Assembly: GCF_016907275.1 (NCBI RefSeq)
Contig: NZ_JAFBBP010000001.1
Span: 372,001 to 436,000 of the forward strand
DNA from: Micromonospora luteifusca
GTDB taxonomy: Bacteria > Actinomycetota > Actinomycetes > Mycobacteriales > Micromonosporaceae
DNA: 64,000 bases
Reading direction: 5' to 3'
Within the stretch, counting starts at the first letter, position 1, and every line of letters starts with the position of its first letter. A program made the translations under genes and the position numbers. Positions 7,867 to 16,138 of this stretch are shown here, piece by piece. The notes beneath the pieces were generated by a model that saw nothing but the letters and a program-made list of their open reading frames with translations, did not search any database and was not told where the DNA came from.

Positions 7867-10800
7867 GAACAACCTCGGGATACGCCCTTCGTCAACCGTG
7901 GTGATCTTGGCGGCTCCCTGTACCGGCAGGACGCCGCCGGCCGCCAGGTCTGCCACGGAGATCAGCCGACCGGCGCAGATGCGATCCAGTAGTTGCAGCT
8001 GCCGCGGCTCGGCAGCCACGCAACCGCCGAGCACCGCGAGGATCTCCAGCAGCTCGTCGGTGAGGTCGCTGCTCCAGCGGTTCAGCTCTTCATCATCCAG
8101 CGGGGAGGAGCGACGTCGGTGGCGTTGGTTCGAGCACCGATAGTTGAACCAGTGCCGGACAACTCTCATCCCACCGACGTCGTACTCCCAGACTCGACGG
8201 TGAACGGGAGCGATGCGCCCGCTGCCGACCAGCAACGTCTCGCTGCCCGCCTCCCAGGAGATGCTGTCGGGGAGGGCTCCCGGCTCGTCCGGTATCGCCG
8301 CCTGCACCCTTGGCGCCGCCGCGTCAACGAAGTCGCGGAACGAGATCGGGCGCTCGCCCAGGCTGATCTGCCCGAAGGTGTGCAGCCACAACACCTCGCG
8401 ACCGATCGACACCCCCTCGGCCCAGCTGTTGGCATCCGCTGTCAGCGGCACCCGAACGCCGGGGTGCTGCAGCTCCTGCCGAAACCGTTCGGTATAGCCG
8501 GGATGGGCGGTGACTGCAGCGACGTAGGCCATCACATCGGCGGCCGCCACCTCGGTACCGAGCGTCTCGGCCAGCATTGCGCACAGCCCTGGTGCGACGT
8601 TGGGTCGCTCTGTCGAGGTGTCGCAGTAGAGCGGGAAGACCCGCCCGCTGCGTCCGTTGTAGTGGTGCAGGTCGGGTATCAGCTGGGTGAAGGTCACGCC
8701 CGGACCGCTGTCGATCGGCTGGCTGTTCTGCTCGGTCAGGTAGATCTGGTGCGGTGACCGGACTGCCCACAGCGGTGGTCGTGGCATCACCATGAGCCGG
8801 CTGTCCGGCAGCACCCACTGTCGGTCAAAGGAGCGGTAGGCGACCCTTACCGCCGTCGGCGCCGGGCCCGTCTCCGCAGCGAGCGGCCCGGCCGGTCCCG
8901 GCATCCCGGGCAGCGGACGGACGACGGTGTCGAGCTTGCGGTCCCGGGACTCGGGCAGCATCCGTCGGCGCAGGCCCTCCCCAGCTTGGATAAATCTGCG
9001 CCAGCGGCGCTCCAGGGTGTCGGCGTCCGGGGAGTAGATCCAGGTCCGTCCTGCCGTCACACCGCGGGACGACTCCGGAAAGAGCTGCTTCAGTCCCGGG
9101 TAGCGGCCCCAGTCGGTGTCGGGTTCCGGCAGGAACGGCGCCCGCCAGTCCGCGCGACAACGCTGCCACCCTGGGTCGGGAAGGCACAGCTCCTGCAACC
9201 GCTGGAGTTTGTCCTCCCGCGCGCCGGTCAGTGCGAGGGTCCTGACAGTCGCCGGGGTCGTCCGGTCGCCCTGGCCGTAGCGAGCGAAGATTGCAACGCA
9301 GAGCTGCCGGCCGACGTCCGGACCGAATAGGCGGGTGTGTTGCTGTGGTCGGTTCCCCTCAGGGGACAGCTCGATGATCCATCCCTCGTCGCAGGTCCGT
9401 CGGAGGTACTCGCGCATGCCCTCAAAGGACTTGCCCTTGACGAAGCTCGACGGCGTCACGAAGGCCACAATCCCCTGCGGTTCACCGGGGTGAGCCTCGA
9501 AGGCCTTCCACAGCGCCCAGCGCCAGAAGCACCATGGCAGCCCGTAGAGGTCCGACTCGTAGCGACCTCCGCCGGGCACCCGGAACTCGTCGAGCGAGGG
9601 CCGATCCGGACAGGTGCCCGGAAGAAGGGGCGTCTTCCGCCGCTCTTCGATCCACGGTGCTCGGCCTCGCGTGTTCTCCACGTGCGGAGGGTTGCCCACC
9701 ACAACCATGACCGGCATCTCACGCTTGATCCGGTTCGCCTCCAGGCGAGAGCGTTCGATGACCCGGTACGCTGCCCGCAGCCGACCCTGCTGAGTATCGG
9801 GATCTTCCAGCGCGTCGGTGAGGAACCGGTACTCGGATGGGGGAAGTTCGGTGCGGAACTGCGCCTTCATCGCCTCATGCAGCCGAAGTTCGGTGACGGC
9901 GTAGGGCGCGGCCTGGATCTCGAAGCCGACAAGACGCTGTTGGAAGAACTGCCGCAATCGTGGTCCTCGCGCGCCCGCCCCCTGCTTGGCGTCGATCGTC
10001 GCCGAGACCGCTCGTAACACCTCGACTAGGAAGGTTCCGGTACCCATGGCGGGATCCACGACAGTGACATCATGGGCGGCGAACCCCCACGAACGATCGA
10101 ACCGGTCACGCAGAATTTCGTCCACAAAGTCGACGACCGCACCCGCCACGGGCTGTGGAGTGTAGAAGGATCCGCTGCGCCGCCGCAGCGTGGGGTCGTA
10201 GATGGACAAAAAGCGCTCGTACAAGTCGGCGTGGATATCGCCCCGCCCGTTGTCGATGGTGCTCCAGTCCACACAACCGATGACCCGCAACAGGGTATCG
10301 ATCATCCGAAGCTCGTAGGCGGCGTCGTTGTCGGTCAGCACCGCCAAAGCCCGGCCCATGAGGGAGTGCTTCTTTCCGAGCAGACGGGCGATCTCGTGCA
10401 TCGGGGTCTCGTCGAAGACGATTCCGTCGATGCGCGCAAGGAGCAGCGCGAAGGTGACGGTCTGGGCGTAAGCGTCCGCGAAGCCGGCGTCATCCAGATC
10501 GGGAAACAGCAGGTCACGCCAGTCATCGGCGAGCAGCGACAGCTCTTCGTGGGCCAGATCACGGGTGGGGTCCGCGAGGATCGCACCAACCTCGTCGCGC
10601 AGCAGCCGACACAGCCCGGCGACGATCCGGATGAGCTGGGCCAGGGTTCGCGGCTGTTCGGGTTGCCACAGCAGGAACTCCTGGATGAGGGCTTCGAACT
10701 CGGGCCCATTCGCCCGCAGCGGGCGCCGACCGCCGGAGAGGTCGCCCTCCAGGTGAACAACGGAGCCAGCCAGTTCTCCGTAGGTGTATCTCGCCCAGGC

Positions 10801-11208
10801 AGTGCCGTCGGAGTAGAGGACGTTCGGTAGGGCCTTGAGCTTCTCCCACTGCAGGCGCTCACGTTTCGTGGGGCGACGCCAGGTCGAGGGGATCCCGTGC
10901 CCATCGGCTTTCAGCTCGACGTACCCGACGCGGACTCCCCCGACGTCCACGGCGAAGTCGGGGCGCGCACGCACCACGTCGAGCCGGACCTCTCCGTAGG
11001 GAATTGCGTCGATCCCCAGGTGCCGGCCCATGCGACGAAGCAGCTCTTCCAGCGGACTGCGTAACTGATCTTCGGGATCACCGCCTCGACCGGTCTTCTC
11101 CGCGACTCGGGCACCGAAGGCAGCCACCGCTTCAGCGGTGGGATCTGGCACCAGGCGTAGCTGACGCTCACTGGAAGGCGTATGACGGCGACGTGCGGGA
11201 CTACCCAT
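7864..11208 (-). CDS. Type IIG/ISP-like restriction-modification enzyme (nuclease and adenine methylase in one chain)
   Basis: An 1114-residue single-chain restriction-modification protein. Residues about 20-125 form a PD-(D/E)XK-type domain: RPDFAVDVGG followed by GYVELKADG. The methylase core has DPAMGTGTFLVEVLRA (AdoMet-binding motif I, about residue 388) after SFYTPQPVAGAVVD, and VVVGNPPH (motif IV, about residue 506). The C-terminal third (from about GVTAGRTWIYSPDADTLERR through PLYCDTSTERPN and LWLHTFGQ) matches the type ISP target-recognition domain. There is no helicase module between nuclease and methylase, so it resembles type IIG organisation rather than the full LlaBIII layout. 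Start ATG follows AGGGGGA. The H in NPPH, where Y, F or W is usual, is noteworthy. Confidence 0.85.
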   Translation of the reverse strand: MGSPARRRHTPSSERQLRLVPDPTAEAVAAFGARVAEKTGRGGDPEDQLRSPLEELLRRMGRHLGIDAIPYGEVRLDVVRARPDFAVDVGGVRVGYVELKADGHGIPSTWRRPTKRERLQWEKLKALPNVLYSDGTAWARYTYGELAGSVVHLEGDLSGGRRPLRANGPEFEALIQEFLLWQPEQPRTLAQLIRIVAGLCRLLRDEVGAILADPTRDLAHEELSLLADDWRDLLFPDLDDAGFADAYAQTVTFALLLARIDGIVFDETPMHEIARLLGKKHSLMGRALAVLTDNDAAYELRMIDTLLRVIGCVDWSTIDNGRGDIHADLYERFLSIYDPTLRRRSGSFYTPQPVAGAVVDFVDEILRDRFDRSWGFAAHDVTVVDPAMGTGTFLVEVLRAVSATIDAKQGAGARGPRLRQFFQQRLVGFEIQAAPYAVTELRLHEAMKAQFRTELPPSEYRFLTDALEDPDTQQGRLRAAYRVIERSRLEANRIKREMPVMVVVGNPPHVENTRGRAPWIEERRKTPLLPGTCPDRPSLDEFRVPGGGRYESDLYGLPWCFWRWALWKAFEAHPGEPQGIVAFVTPSSFVKGKSFEGMREYLRRTCDEGWIIELSPEGNRPQQHTRLFGPDVGRQLCVAIFARYGQGDRTTPATVRTLALTGAREDKLQRLQELCLPDPGWQRCRADWRAPFLPEPDTDWGRYPGLKQLFPESSRGVTAGRTWIYSPDADTLERRWRRFIQAGEGLRRRMLPESRDRKLDTVVRPLPGMPGPAGPLAAETGPAPTAVRVAYRSFDRQWVLPDSRLMVMPRPPLWAVRSPHQIYLTEQNSQPIDSGPGVTFTQLIPDLHHYNGRSGRVFPLYCDTSTERPNVAPGLCAMLAETLGTEVAAADVMAYVAAVTAHPGYTERFRQELQHPGVRVPLTADANSWAEGVSIGREVLWLHTFGQISLGERPISFRDFVDAAAPRVQAAIPDEPGALPDSISWEAGSETLLVGSGRIAPVHRRVWEYDVGGMRVVRHWFNYRCSNQRHRRRSSPLDDEELNRWSSDLTDELLEILAVLGGCVAAEPRQLQLLDRICAGRLISVADLAAGGVLPVQGAAKITTVDEGRIPRLF

Positions 11209-11379
11209 GAATCCCCCTGCAGCCGTGGGCTGGCCCTCCAGGATTACCGGCGCTTCACATCGGGCACATCCTGCAATCGATCGATAGCCATACGTGATTG
11301 CGGTTCGTAGAATCGTTGTTGCCTATGTCCTGACCGGCAGTGGAAGCGCGTTCGCAGGTATCGCGGGTTGGACCGGCTG

Positions 11380-11631
11380 TCAGCGGCGCAGGCGGCGAGA
11401 GCAGGGGCCGTCGTGGTCGGCGCGGAGCAGGCAGCGCCGGCCGCCGGGCATCAGCAGGTCGCAGAAGACCCGATGGCGTACGTTCTGGTGGTCCTCGGCG
11501 GAGACGGTGGTCTCTCCCGGATCGGTCTGCGGCAACACCAGCAGCCACCGGCCGATCACCCGGGCCAGGCGTTGCGCGGCGAGCAGGTCGGCGGCGGCCA
11601 CCGGCAGGTGGATGACGTACCGCTGGCTCAT
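11380..11631 (-). CDS. Small hypothetical protein coupled to a DivIVA-like gene
   Basis: An 83-residue basic protein (MSQRYVIHLPVAAADLLAAQ...), ending in C-D-L-L-M-P-G-G-R-R-C-L-L-R-A-D-H-D-G-P-C. Three or four cysteines and histidines in the C-terminal 30 residues (C...C...H...C) could bind zinc. Its ATG overlaps the TGA of the DivIVA-like gene by 4 nt. A truncated copy of its 3' end lies at 7585-7646. Function unknown. Confidence 0.65.
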   Translation of the reverse strand: MSQRYVIHLPVAAADLLAAQRLARVIGRWLLVLPQTDPGETTVSAEDHQNVRHRVFCDLLMPGGRRCLLRADHDGPCSRRLRR

Positions 11632-11930
11632 CGGGCCTGGCCCCGCTCGTTGCGGGCACGGGCCTCATCGGTCTGCCAGCGACGCAGGCCGGCTTTGATC
11701 CGCGCGGTCTCGCGGCGACTTTCGGCGAGCGCGGCGTAGACGGCGGCCATGTCGCCGGCGACACGGTCGAGGAAGGCGTACACGTCGTCGGGGTTCAGGC
11801 CGCGACGTCCGAGCCCGGTCGGTGGGAAGCGGCGCTCGCGCACCTGCCACGGCAACAGACTTGTGTACTCGGTAGAGCGGTAGGTCGCACCGCCGCTCGG
11901 TGGCTCCGGTCGCTGGTTTCTGGCGTTCAT
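11628..11930 (-). CDS. DivIVA domain-containing protein
   Basis: A 100-residue protein with the short motif RRGLNPDDVYAFLDRVAGDM and a following helix AAVYAALAESRRETARIKAG, typical of the small actinobacterial DivIVA-domain proteins; these predict a short coiled coil rather than the full polar-growth Wag31/DivIVA, which is far longer. It overlaps the downstream 83-residue gene (ATGA) and is divergent from an XRE/DUF5753 regulator with about 230 bp between them, an arrangement that may share control elements. Confidence 0.7.
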   Translation of the reverse strand: MNARNQRPEPPSGGATYRSTEYTSLLPWQVRERRFPPTGLGRRGLNPDDVYAFLDRVAGDMAAVYAALAESRRETARIKAGLRRWQTDEARARNERGQAR

Positions 11931-12081
11931 GTCTGCCGGCCTTCCTGATCAGAGGGGCGAGGGAGTTCGGGGGCAGCACGGCGACCGTTCGGGGGGACCG
12001 GCCGGCCGCCGTGCTGTGATCAGCCTGCGACAGTCCGCAGTGGAAGCGCAACGTTCCAGACCGCAATTTCGCCGTTGTGCA

Positions 12082-12110
12082 TTGACTTTCTTTGTTGGAA
12101 CCCGTAGGAG
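12082..12110 (+). promoter_or_regulatory. Candidate promoter of the XRE/DUF5753 gene
   Basis: TTGACT at 12082-12087, a 17-bp spacer, then TAGGAG at 12105-12110. The -35 is strong and the -10 only moderate. It would give a leader of about 45 nt that carries GGAG ahead of the ATG at 12162. Confidence 0.4.
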
Positions 12111-12161
12111 TTGCAGGAGCAAGTCACGCAGTGTTGCGCGACGGAACCAGGGAGTGTGCGG

Positions 12162-13049
12162 ATGCCCGACGACATCGGATCGACCGTGCCGCGCCGACAA
12201 CTCGGCCGGCTACTGCGACAGTTCCGCAACGAGGCCGGGGTGACGCTCGACGCCGCCGCCGAGGCCCTCGAATACAGCCGGCAGAAGATCTGGCGCCTCG
12301 AATGCGGCCAAGGCTCGGTCCGGGTGCTCGACGTCAAGGCGATGTGCGAGCTGTACGGGGTGTCGCCCGAGATGACCGAGGCGATGCGTGGGCTGGCCGC
12401 GGAGACGAAGTCGAAGGGCTGGTGGCACGCGTACGGCGACGCGGTGCCGAACTGGTTCGAGCTGTACGTAGGCCTGGAATCCGCCGCCTCCCGACTCCGT
12501 CGTTACGACGAATCGCTCATTCCTGGAATCCTCCAGACCAGGGAGTACGCGCACGCGCTCTACCGCCTTGGCGGGATGCTGAGCGAAGAGGAGCGCGAGC
12601 GAGCGGTACAGGTTCGGCTTCAACGGCAGGCGTTGCTCTTTCGACGGCTGCCGGCCGCACCCAGGCTGGAAGCCGTGCTGTCTGAGGCGGTACTCCGCCG
12701 TGGCGTTGGCGGCTCGCCGGTGATGACCGGACAGTTCGCTCACCTCACCAAGCTGTCCGAGCTACCGAACGTCAGCGTCAGGGTGCTGCCACTGTCTGTC
12801 GGCCCGCAGCCCGGCGCGGTTGCGGGATCCTTCGTGATACTCGACTTTCCGCCCAGCAAGGGCGGTCGCGCCGCACCGGAACCGTCTGTGGTTTACAGCG
12901 AATCGTTGACCGGAGCGCTGTACCTCGACAAGCCCGACGAGTTGGCCGCCTACGAGCGCGTCTGGCGCGGGCTGGATTCGCTGGCCCTTCGCGAGGCAGA
13001 ATCGACTGACATGATCAAACGGATCGCTGGGGAGATGCGGCATGACTGA
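12162..13049 (+). CDS. XRE family HTH regulator with DUF5753 domain
   Basis: A 295-residue regulator. The N-terminal HTH reads LGRLLRQFRNEAGVTLDAAA followed by YSRQKIWRLECG, and the DUF5753 domain begins at WHAYGDAVPNWFELYVGLE and includes IPGILQTREYA and LRRGVGGSPVM. This family pairs with small DUF397 proteins in actinomycetes, and some pairs control development or antibiotic genes. The start is the ATG at 12162 behind GGAG; the open frame extends upstream without coding character. The last 8 bp overlap the DUF397 gene. Its DivIVA-like neighbour is divergent. Targets cannot be read from the sequence. Confidence 0.9.
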   Translation: MPDDIGSTVPRRQLGRLLRQFRNEAGVTLDAAAEALEYSRQKIWRLECGQGSVRVLDVKAMCELYGVSPEMTEAMRGLAAETKSKGWWHAYGDAVPNWFELYVGLESAASRLRRYDESLIPGILQTREYAHALYRLGGMLSEEERERAVQVRLQRQALLFRRLPAAPRLEAVLSEAVLRRGVGGSPVMTGQFAHLTKLSELPNVSVRVLPLSVGPQPGAVAGSFVILDFPPSKGGRAAPEPSVVYSESLTGALYLDKPDELAAYERVWRGLDSLALREAESTDMIKRIAGEMRHD

Positions 13050-13245
13050 CCTGGCCGGCGCCGTCTGGCGCAAGAGCACCCGCAGCGGCGACAACGGCGG
13101 CGACTGCGTCGAGGTCGCCACCAACCTTCCCAGAATCGTCGCCGTCCGCGATTCCAAGGATCCGAGCGGGCCGGCGCTGACCTTCCAGCCGCACGCGTGG
13201 GCAACGTTCATCACTACAAGGAAGCAGCGCCGATTCCTAGATTGA
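13042..13245 (+). CDS. DUF397 domain-containing protein
   Basis: A 67-residue protein with the DUF397 signature: VWRKSTRSGDNGGDCVEVA, VAVRDSKDPSGPALTF and the W-x-x-F end. It overlaps the XRE/DUF5753 gene by 8 bp, the usual partner arrangement in actinomycetes, where the small protein is thought to act as an antagonist or accessory of the regulator. Length is typical. Confidence 0.9.
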   Translation: MTDLAGAVWRKSTRSGDNGGDCVEVATNLPRIVAVRDSKDPSGPALTFQPHAWATFITTRKQRRFLD

Positions 13246-13472
13246 CGCGTATCTGACGGTTGGCGGCCACCCGCCCCTTGACAGGATGGGCCAATGCAAC
13301 AGCTCGAGAGGGGCAACCGGCTCTTCCTGTTCGTGATGAGGGACGCCTGGCTCCAGCCCGACGCAGGACCCGGCCTGGTCTCCGACTAGGCAGCGGTCGC
13401 CACGTACCCGCAGGAGAGTCGCGACAACTGAATCTCATCCTCTGGAGCCAAGCCTCAGGCCTAGGTGGTTGA

Positions 13473-13501
13473 TTGTCGAGCAAGCGACCCCTCGCTAGCC
13501 T
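13473..13501 (+). promoter_or_regulatory. Probable leaderless promoter
   Basis: TTGTCG at 13473-13478, a 17-bp spacer and TAGCCT at 13496-13501, which ends 6 bp before the ATG at 13508. The spacing predicts transcription starting at the A of the start codon. The preceding 230 bp hold no other feature I can support. Confidence 0.5.
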
Positions 13502-13507
13502 GCTCGC

Positions 13508-13840
13508 ATGGCTGAGACCTTTGAAATTGATCGCGTCGATCGCATCGCCGACATCCTGTACGGCGTCGCGGTGGCTGACGGCCTGATCTGCTACGGACCG
13601 CTCGGTCAGCGTGTTGGAATCTTGCCCCATTATCTCGGGCCTCATCTGGAGAAAGTTTCCCGGCGGGCGGCCGAGCGGGGCGAGCCGATCTGGAGTGCGC
13701 TAGTAGTAGGCAAGGAGACGCGTCGCCCGCACGAGGGATTCTACGACCTGGCCCGGCGGATGCGGCCCGAGTACGAGAACCTCGGCGACGACGTGTTGTG
13801 GCAGAAGGAGCGGGAGCGCTGCTACGCCGCAGCCCACTGA
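13508..13840 (+). CDS. Hypothetical protein
   Basis: A 110-residue soluble protein, MAETFEIDRVDRIADILYGV onward, with CYGPLGQRVGILPHYLGPHL, EPIWSALVVGKETRRPHEGF and a C-terminal DDVLWQKERERCYAA. The motifs look like a compact conserved actinobacterial domain, but I do not recognise it. It is probably expressed from a leaderless promoter. It converges on the UvrD-like helicase gene with only 11 bp between stops. Confidence 0.65.
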   Translation: MAETFEIDRVDRIADILYGVAVADGLICYGPLGQRVGILPHYLGPHLEKVSRRAAERGEPIWSALVVGKETRRPHEGFYDLARRMRPEYENLGDDVLWQKERERCYAAAH

Positions 13841-13851
13841 GGTCCGGCCCG

Positions 13852-16002
13852 TCACAGGGCGCGGGTGGCGATCGCCAGGAACGGGCTGGGCTGGCCGCTC
13901 CATGACACGTGCAGCGCCTCCCGTGCCCGGGTGCTCGCCACAAAGAGCAGGCAGCGTTCCCGGAGCAGGTCACTCTCGTGCTGCAACGGGTCCACCTCGG
14001 ATGGCGTGACTTCCTTGGCGAACGGCACGGCCCGCGCGGTGACACCGACAATAGCGACGCACCGGAACTCCAGTCCCTTCATGGTGTGCATCGTCGCGAG
14101 TCGTACCCCATTGATGTCCGCGCCCGGCTGATCCCGAACGAGCGCGGATGGAATCTCGGCATCGGCCAGTGCGTCGCGCACCGCGTTCAGCGTCAGGTTG
14201 AAACGGGCGCAGACGGCGATCTCGCTGGCCGCCACGCCCTGCCTCAGCCACTCCCCCACCCGCTCCACGAGTGCCGCGACCTCAGCTTGGCTGGTCGGAT
14301 ATCCGGCGGAGTGGGGTCGCTTGCCGTGCAGTAGCGATCGGTAGCCGGCGAGACTGTCGTCGCCGTCGCCGCCGAGGTCCTCGATCCGCGAGCCGACCAG
14401 CACGCCGGTGGACCAGGCGAGGATCTCCTCGGTACTGCGGTAGTTGACCCGCAGCCGGCTGCTGCGCCCGGTGACGGATATCCCGAGGCTGCCCAGCGAC
14501 ACCCGAGAGTCGTAGATCCGTTGGTGCGGGTCACCTGTGATGAACAAGTCGTCCGGGCCGAGGGCAACCGCCGCCCGCAGCACCCGCCACTGTGCCGGAT
14601 GCAAGTCCTGCGCCTCGTCGATCACCACGTGTTCGTACCCATGTTTGGTGCGGTCCGCATCGGCGAGCAGCCGCGCCGCTTGGGCGCAGATCTGCAGGTG
14701 GGTTTGGGTGCCGGCGGCAGCCAGTTCCTTCTGGAACATCTCGACGGCGTCCCACACCCGATCGCGCTGCCGGGGCCCCAGTGCCGAGCCTCTCCCCCGC
14801 CGGCTGGCCGCCCGGTATTCCTCACGGCTCTGCACATCTTGAGCCAGAATTACGTGGCGAAATTCCTGAGCTAGGAACTGCTCAGTCCAGGGCAGGGTCA
14901 GCCGCCGGCAGACCCGCCGCCAGACCTGCCGCTCGTCCACGTCGCCGATCGGGGTTGACACCCGCCCGGCGATGGTCCGCACGGTGCGGTTCGCGAGGGC
15001 GTTCACCGTGGTCACCTCCACCCGGGCCAGTTGCTGCTCGTCAACGAGGAGTAGCGCCAGGTTCTCTCGCAGCGCCGCGGCCAAGGCATTGGTGTACGTG
15101 GTGAGCAGCACCCGACTGTCGGGGGTGCGGGAGAGTAGGTGCTTGACCCGGTGCAATGCCACGACTGTCTTGCCCGTGCCCGGTCCACCCGTCACCTGCG
15201 CCGACCCGTTGTAGGAAACCCGGTAGGCGACCCGCCGTTGCGATGGGTGGAGGAAGACGCGCCAAGCGGCGAAGGGTTTGTCGAGGATCTCGGCAAGCTC
15301 GTCGGGGCGGGTCACCAGGGCGATCCGGCTCTTCGTGTTGGCGATCGCCACCGCCAGGCTCTCGCTCGGCTCCGATGTCGCGTCAGCCGGACGGCGCTCG
15401 GCCACGACATCGCGATAGACCTCGTCTGGTGTGAAGCCCTCGGCGAGGTACTGCAACACCTCGAACTGGTCCTCGGGCAACAGCGTGCCGAACGCGTCCA
15501 GTTGCGGTTTGTCGATGATCGTGCGGACCGCGCGCAGTACTTGGTCGTCGATGCCGAGGTCGCGCAGCACCGTATTGGAGTGACGGGCGAAGAGCAACGT
15601 CGGTGCCTCCGCCGCTGCCTTCTCCAGTGCCGGGGTGAGCTGCTCGATAGCGACGACGTTGCGAACCTCCAGCGCCCGGGTCGCCGTGTTCACCGTGTAT
15701 AGCCGTTTCGCGGCCCAGGTGTAGGCGTCATCGTGCGGGACGACGTTGAGCAGCAGAAAGGTGTCGCTGCCGTCGTCGGGCGCCAGCACCACGCCGCGCC
15801 AGAAGTCCGTGACCCGGATGGTTCGCATCCGCGGGTCCCGCGCGTTGTTCACCGACTCAAGGTGCAGGCCCTTGTCGGCGTGGAGCTCAGCGATGGTGAG
15901 CAACTGGAATTTGTCCATCGCCTTGCGTACACCGGCCTTGATCGGCTTTGCCAGAACGTCGTAGCTCTGCCAGAAGGTGTTGGCCAAGGCGAGCTGCGGC
16001 AC
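13852..16002 (-). CDS. UvrD/Rep-like DNA helicase
   Basis: A 716-residue superfamily 1A helicase (3'-5' translocase type). Visible motifs are VTGGPGTGKTVVALHRVKHL (Walker A, about residue 274), YEHVVIDEAQDLHPAQWRVL (Walker B, about 462), RVNYRSTEEIL, and MHTMKGLEFRCVAIVGV (about 640). The N-terminal 100 residues, KFQLLTIAELHADKGLHLES and onward, look like a small RelE/ParE-like fold preceding the motor, an arrangement seen in stand-alone actinobacterial UvrD relatives. No nuclease domain is apparent. The GTG start follows AGGAGG by 9 nt. It is the last gene of the minus-strand defence run but separated by 136 bp, so it may be transcribed alone. DNA repair or defence are both possible. Confidence 0.85.
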   Translation of the reverse strand: MPQLALANTFWQSYDVLAKPIKAGVRKAMDKFQLLTIAELHADKGLHLESVNNARDPRMRTIRVTDFWRGVVLAPDDGSDTFLLLNVVPHDDAYTWAAKRLYTVNTATRALEVRNVVAIEQLTPALEKAAAEAPTLLFARHSNTVLRDLGIDDQVLRAVRTIIDKPQLDAFGTLLPEDQFEVLQYLAEGFTPDEVYRDVVAERRPADATSEPSESLAVAIANTKSRIALVTRPDELAEILDKPFAAWRVFLHPSQRRVAYRVSYNGSAQVTGGPGTGKTVVALHRVKHLLSRTPDSRVLLTTYTNALAAALRENLALLLVDEQQLARVEVTTVNALANRTVRTIAGRVSTPIGDVDERQVWRRVCRRLTLPWTEQFLAQEFRHVILAQDVQSREEYRAASRRGRGSALGPRQRDRVWDAVEMFQKELAAAGTQTHLQICAQAARLLADADRTKHGYEHVVIDEAQDLHPAQWRVLRAAVALGPDDLFITGDPHQRIYDSRVSLGSLGISVTGRSSRLRVNYRSTEEILAWSTGVLVGSRIEDLGGDGDDSLAGYRSLLHGKRPHSAGYPTSQAEVAALVERVGEWLRQGVAASEIAVCARFNLTLNAVRDALADAEIPSALVRDQPGADINGVRLATMHTMKGLEFRCVAIVGVTARAVPFAKEVTPSEVDPLQHESDLLRERCLLFVASTRAREALHVSWSGQPSPFLAIATRAL

Positions 16003-16138
16003 GGCGCGGCCTCCTGCAGGTCGGTCGAGGCGGTGGGTGCGACCCTACCGGCCACGAGACGGAATTCGGGAGCTGCCTGACATATCACGGGCGCTGGCCG
16101 GTCTATGTCGACCAGCACCCGGCAGCGCGTTGTCCCAG

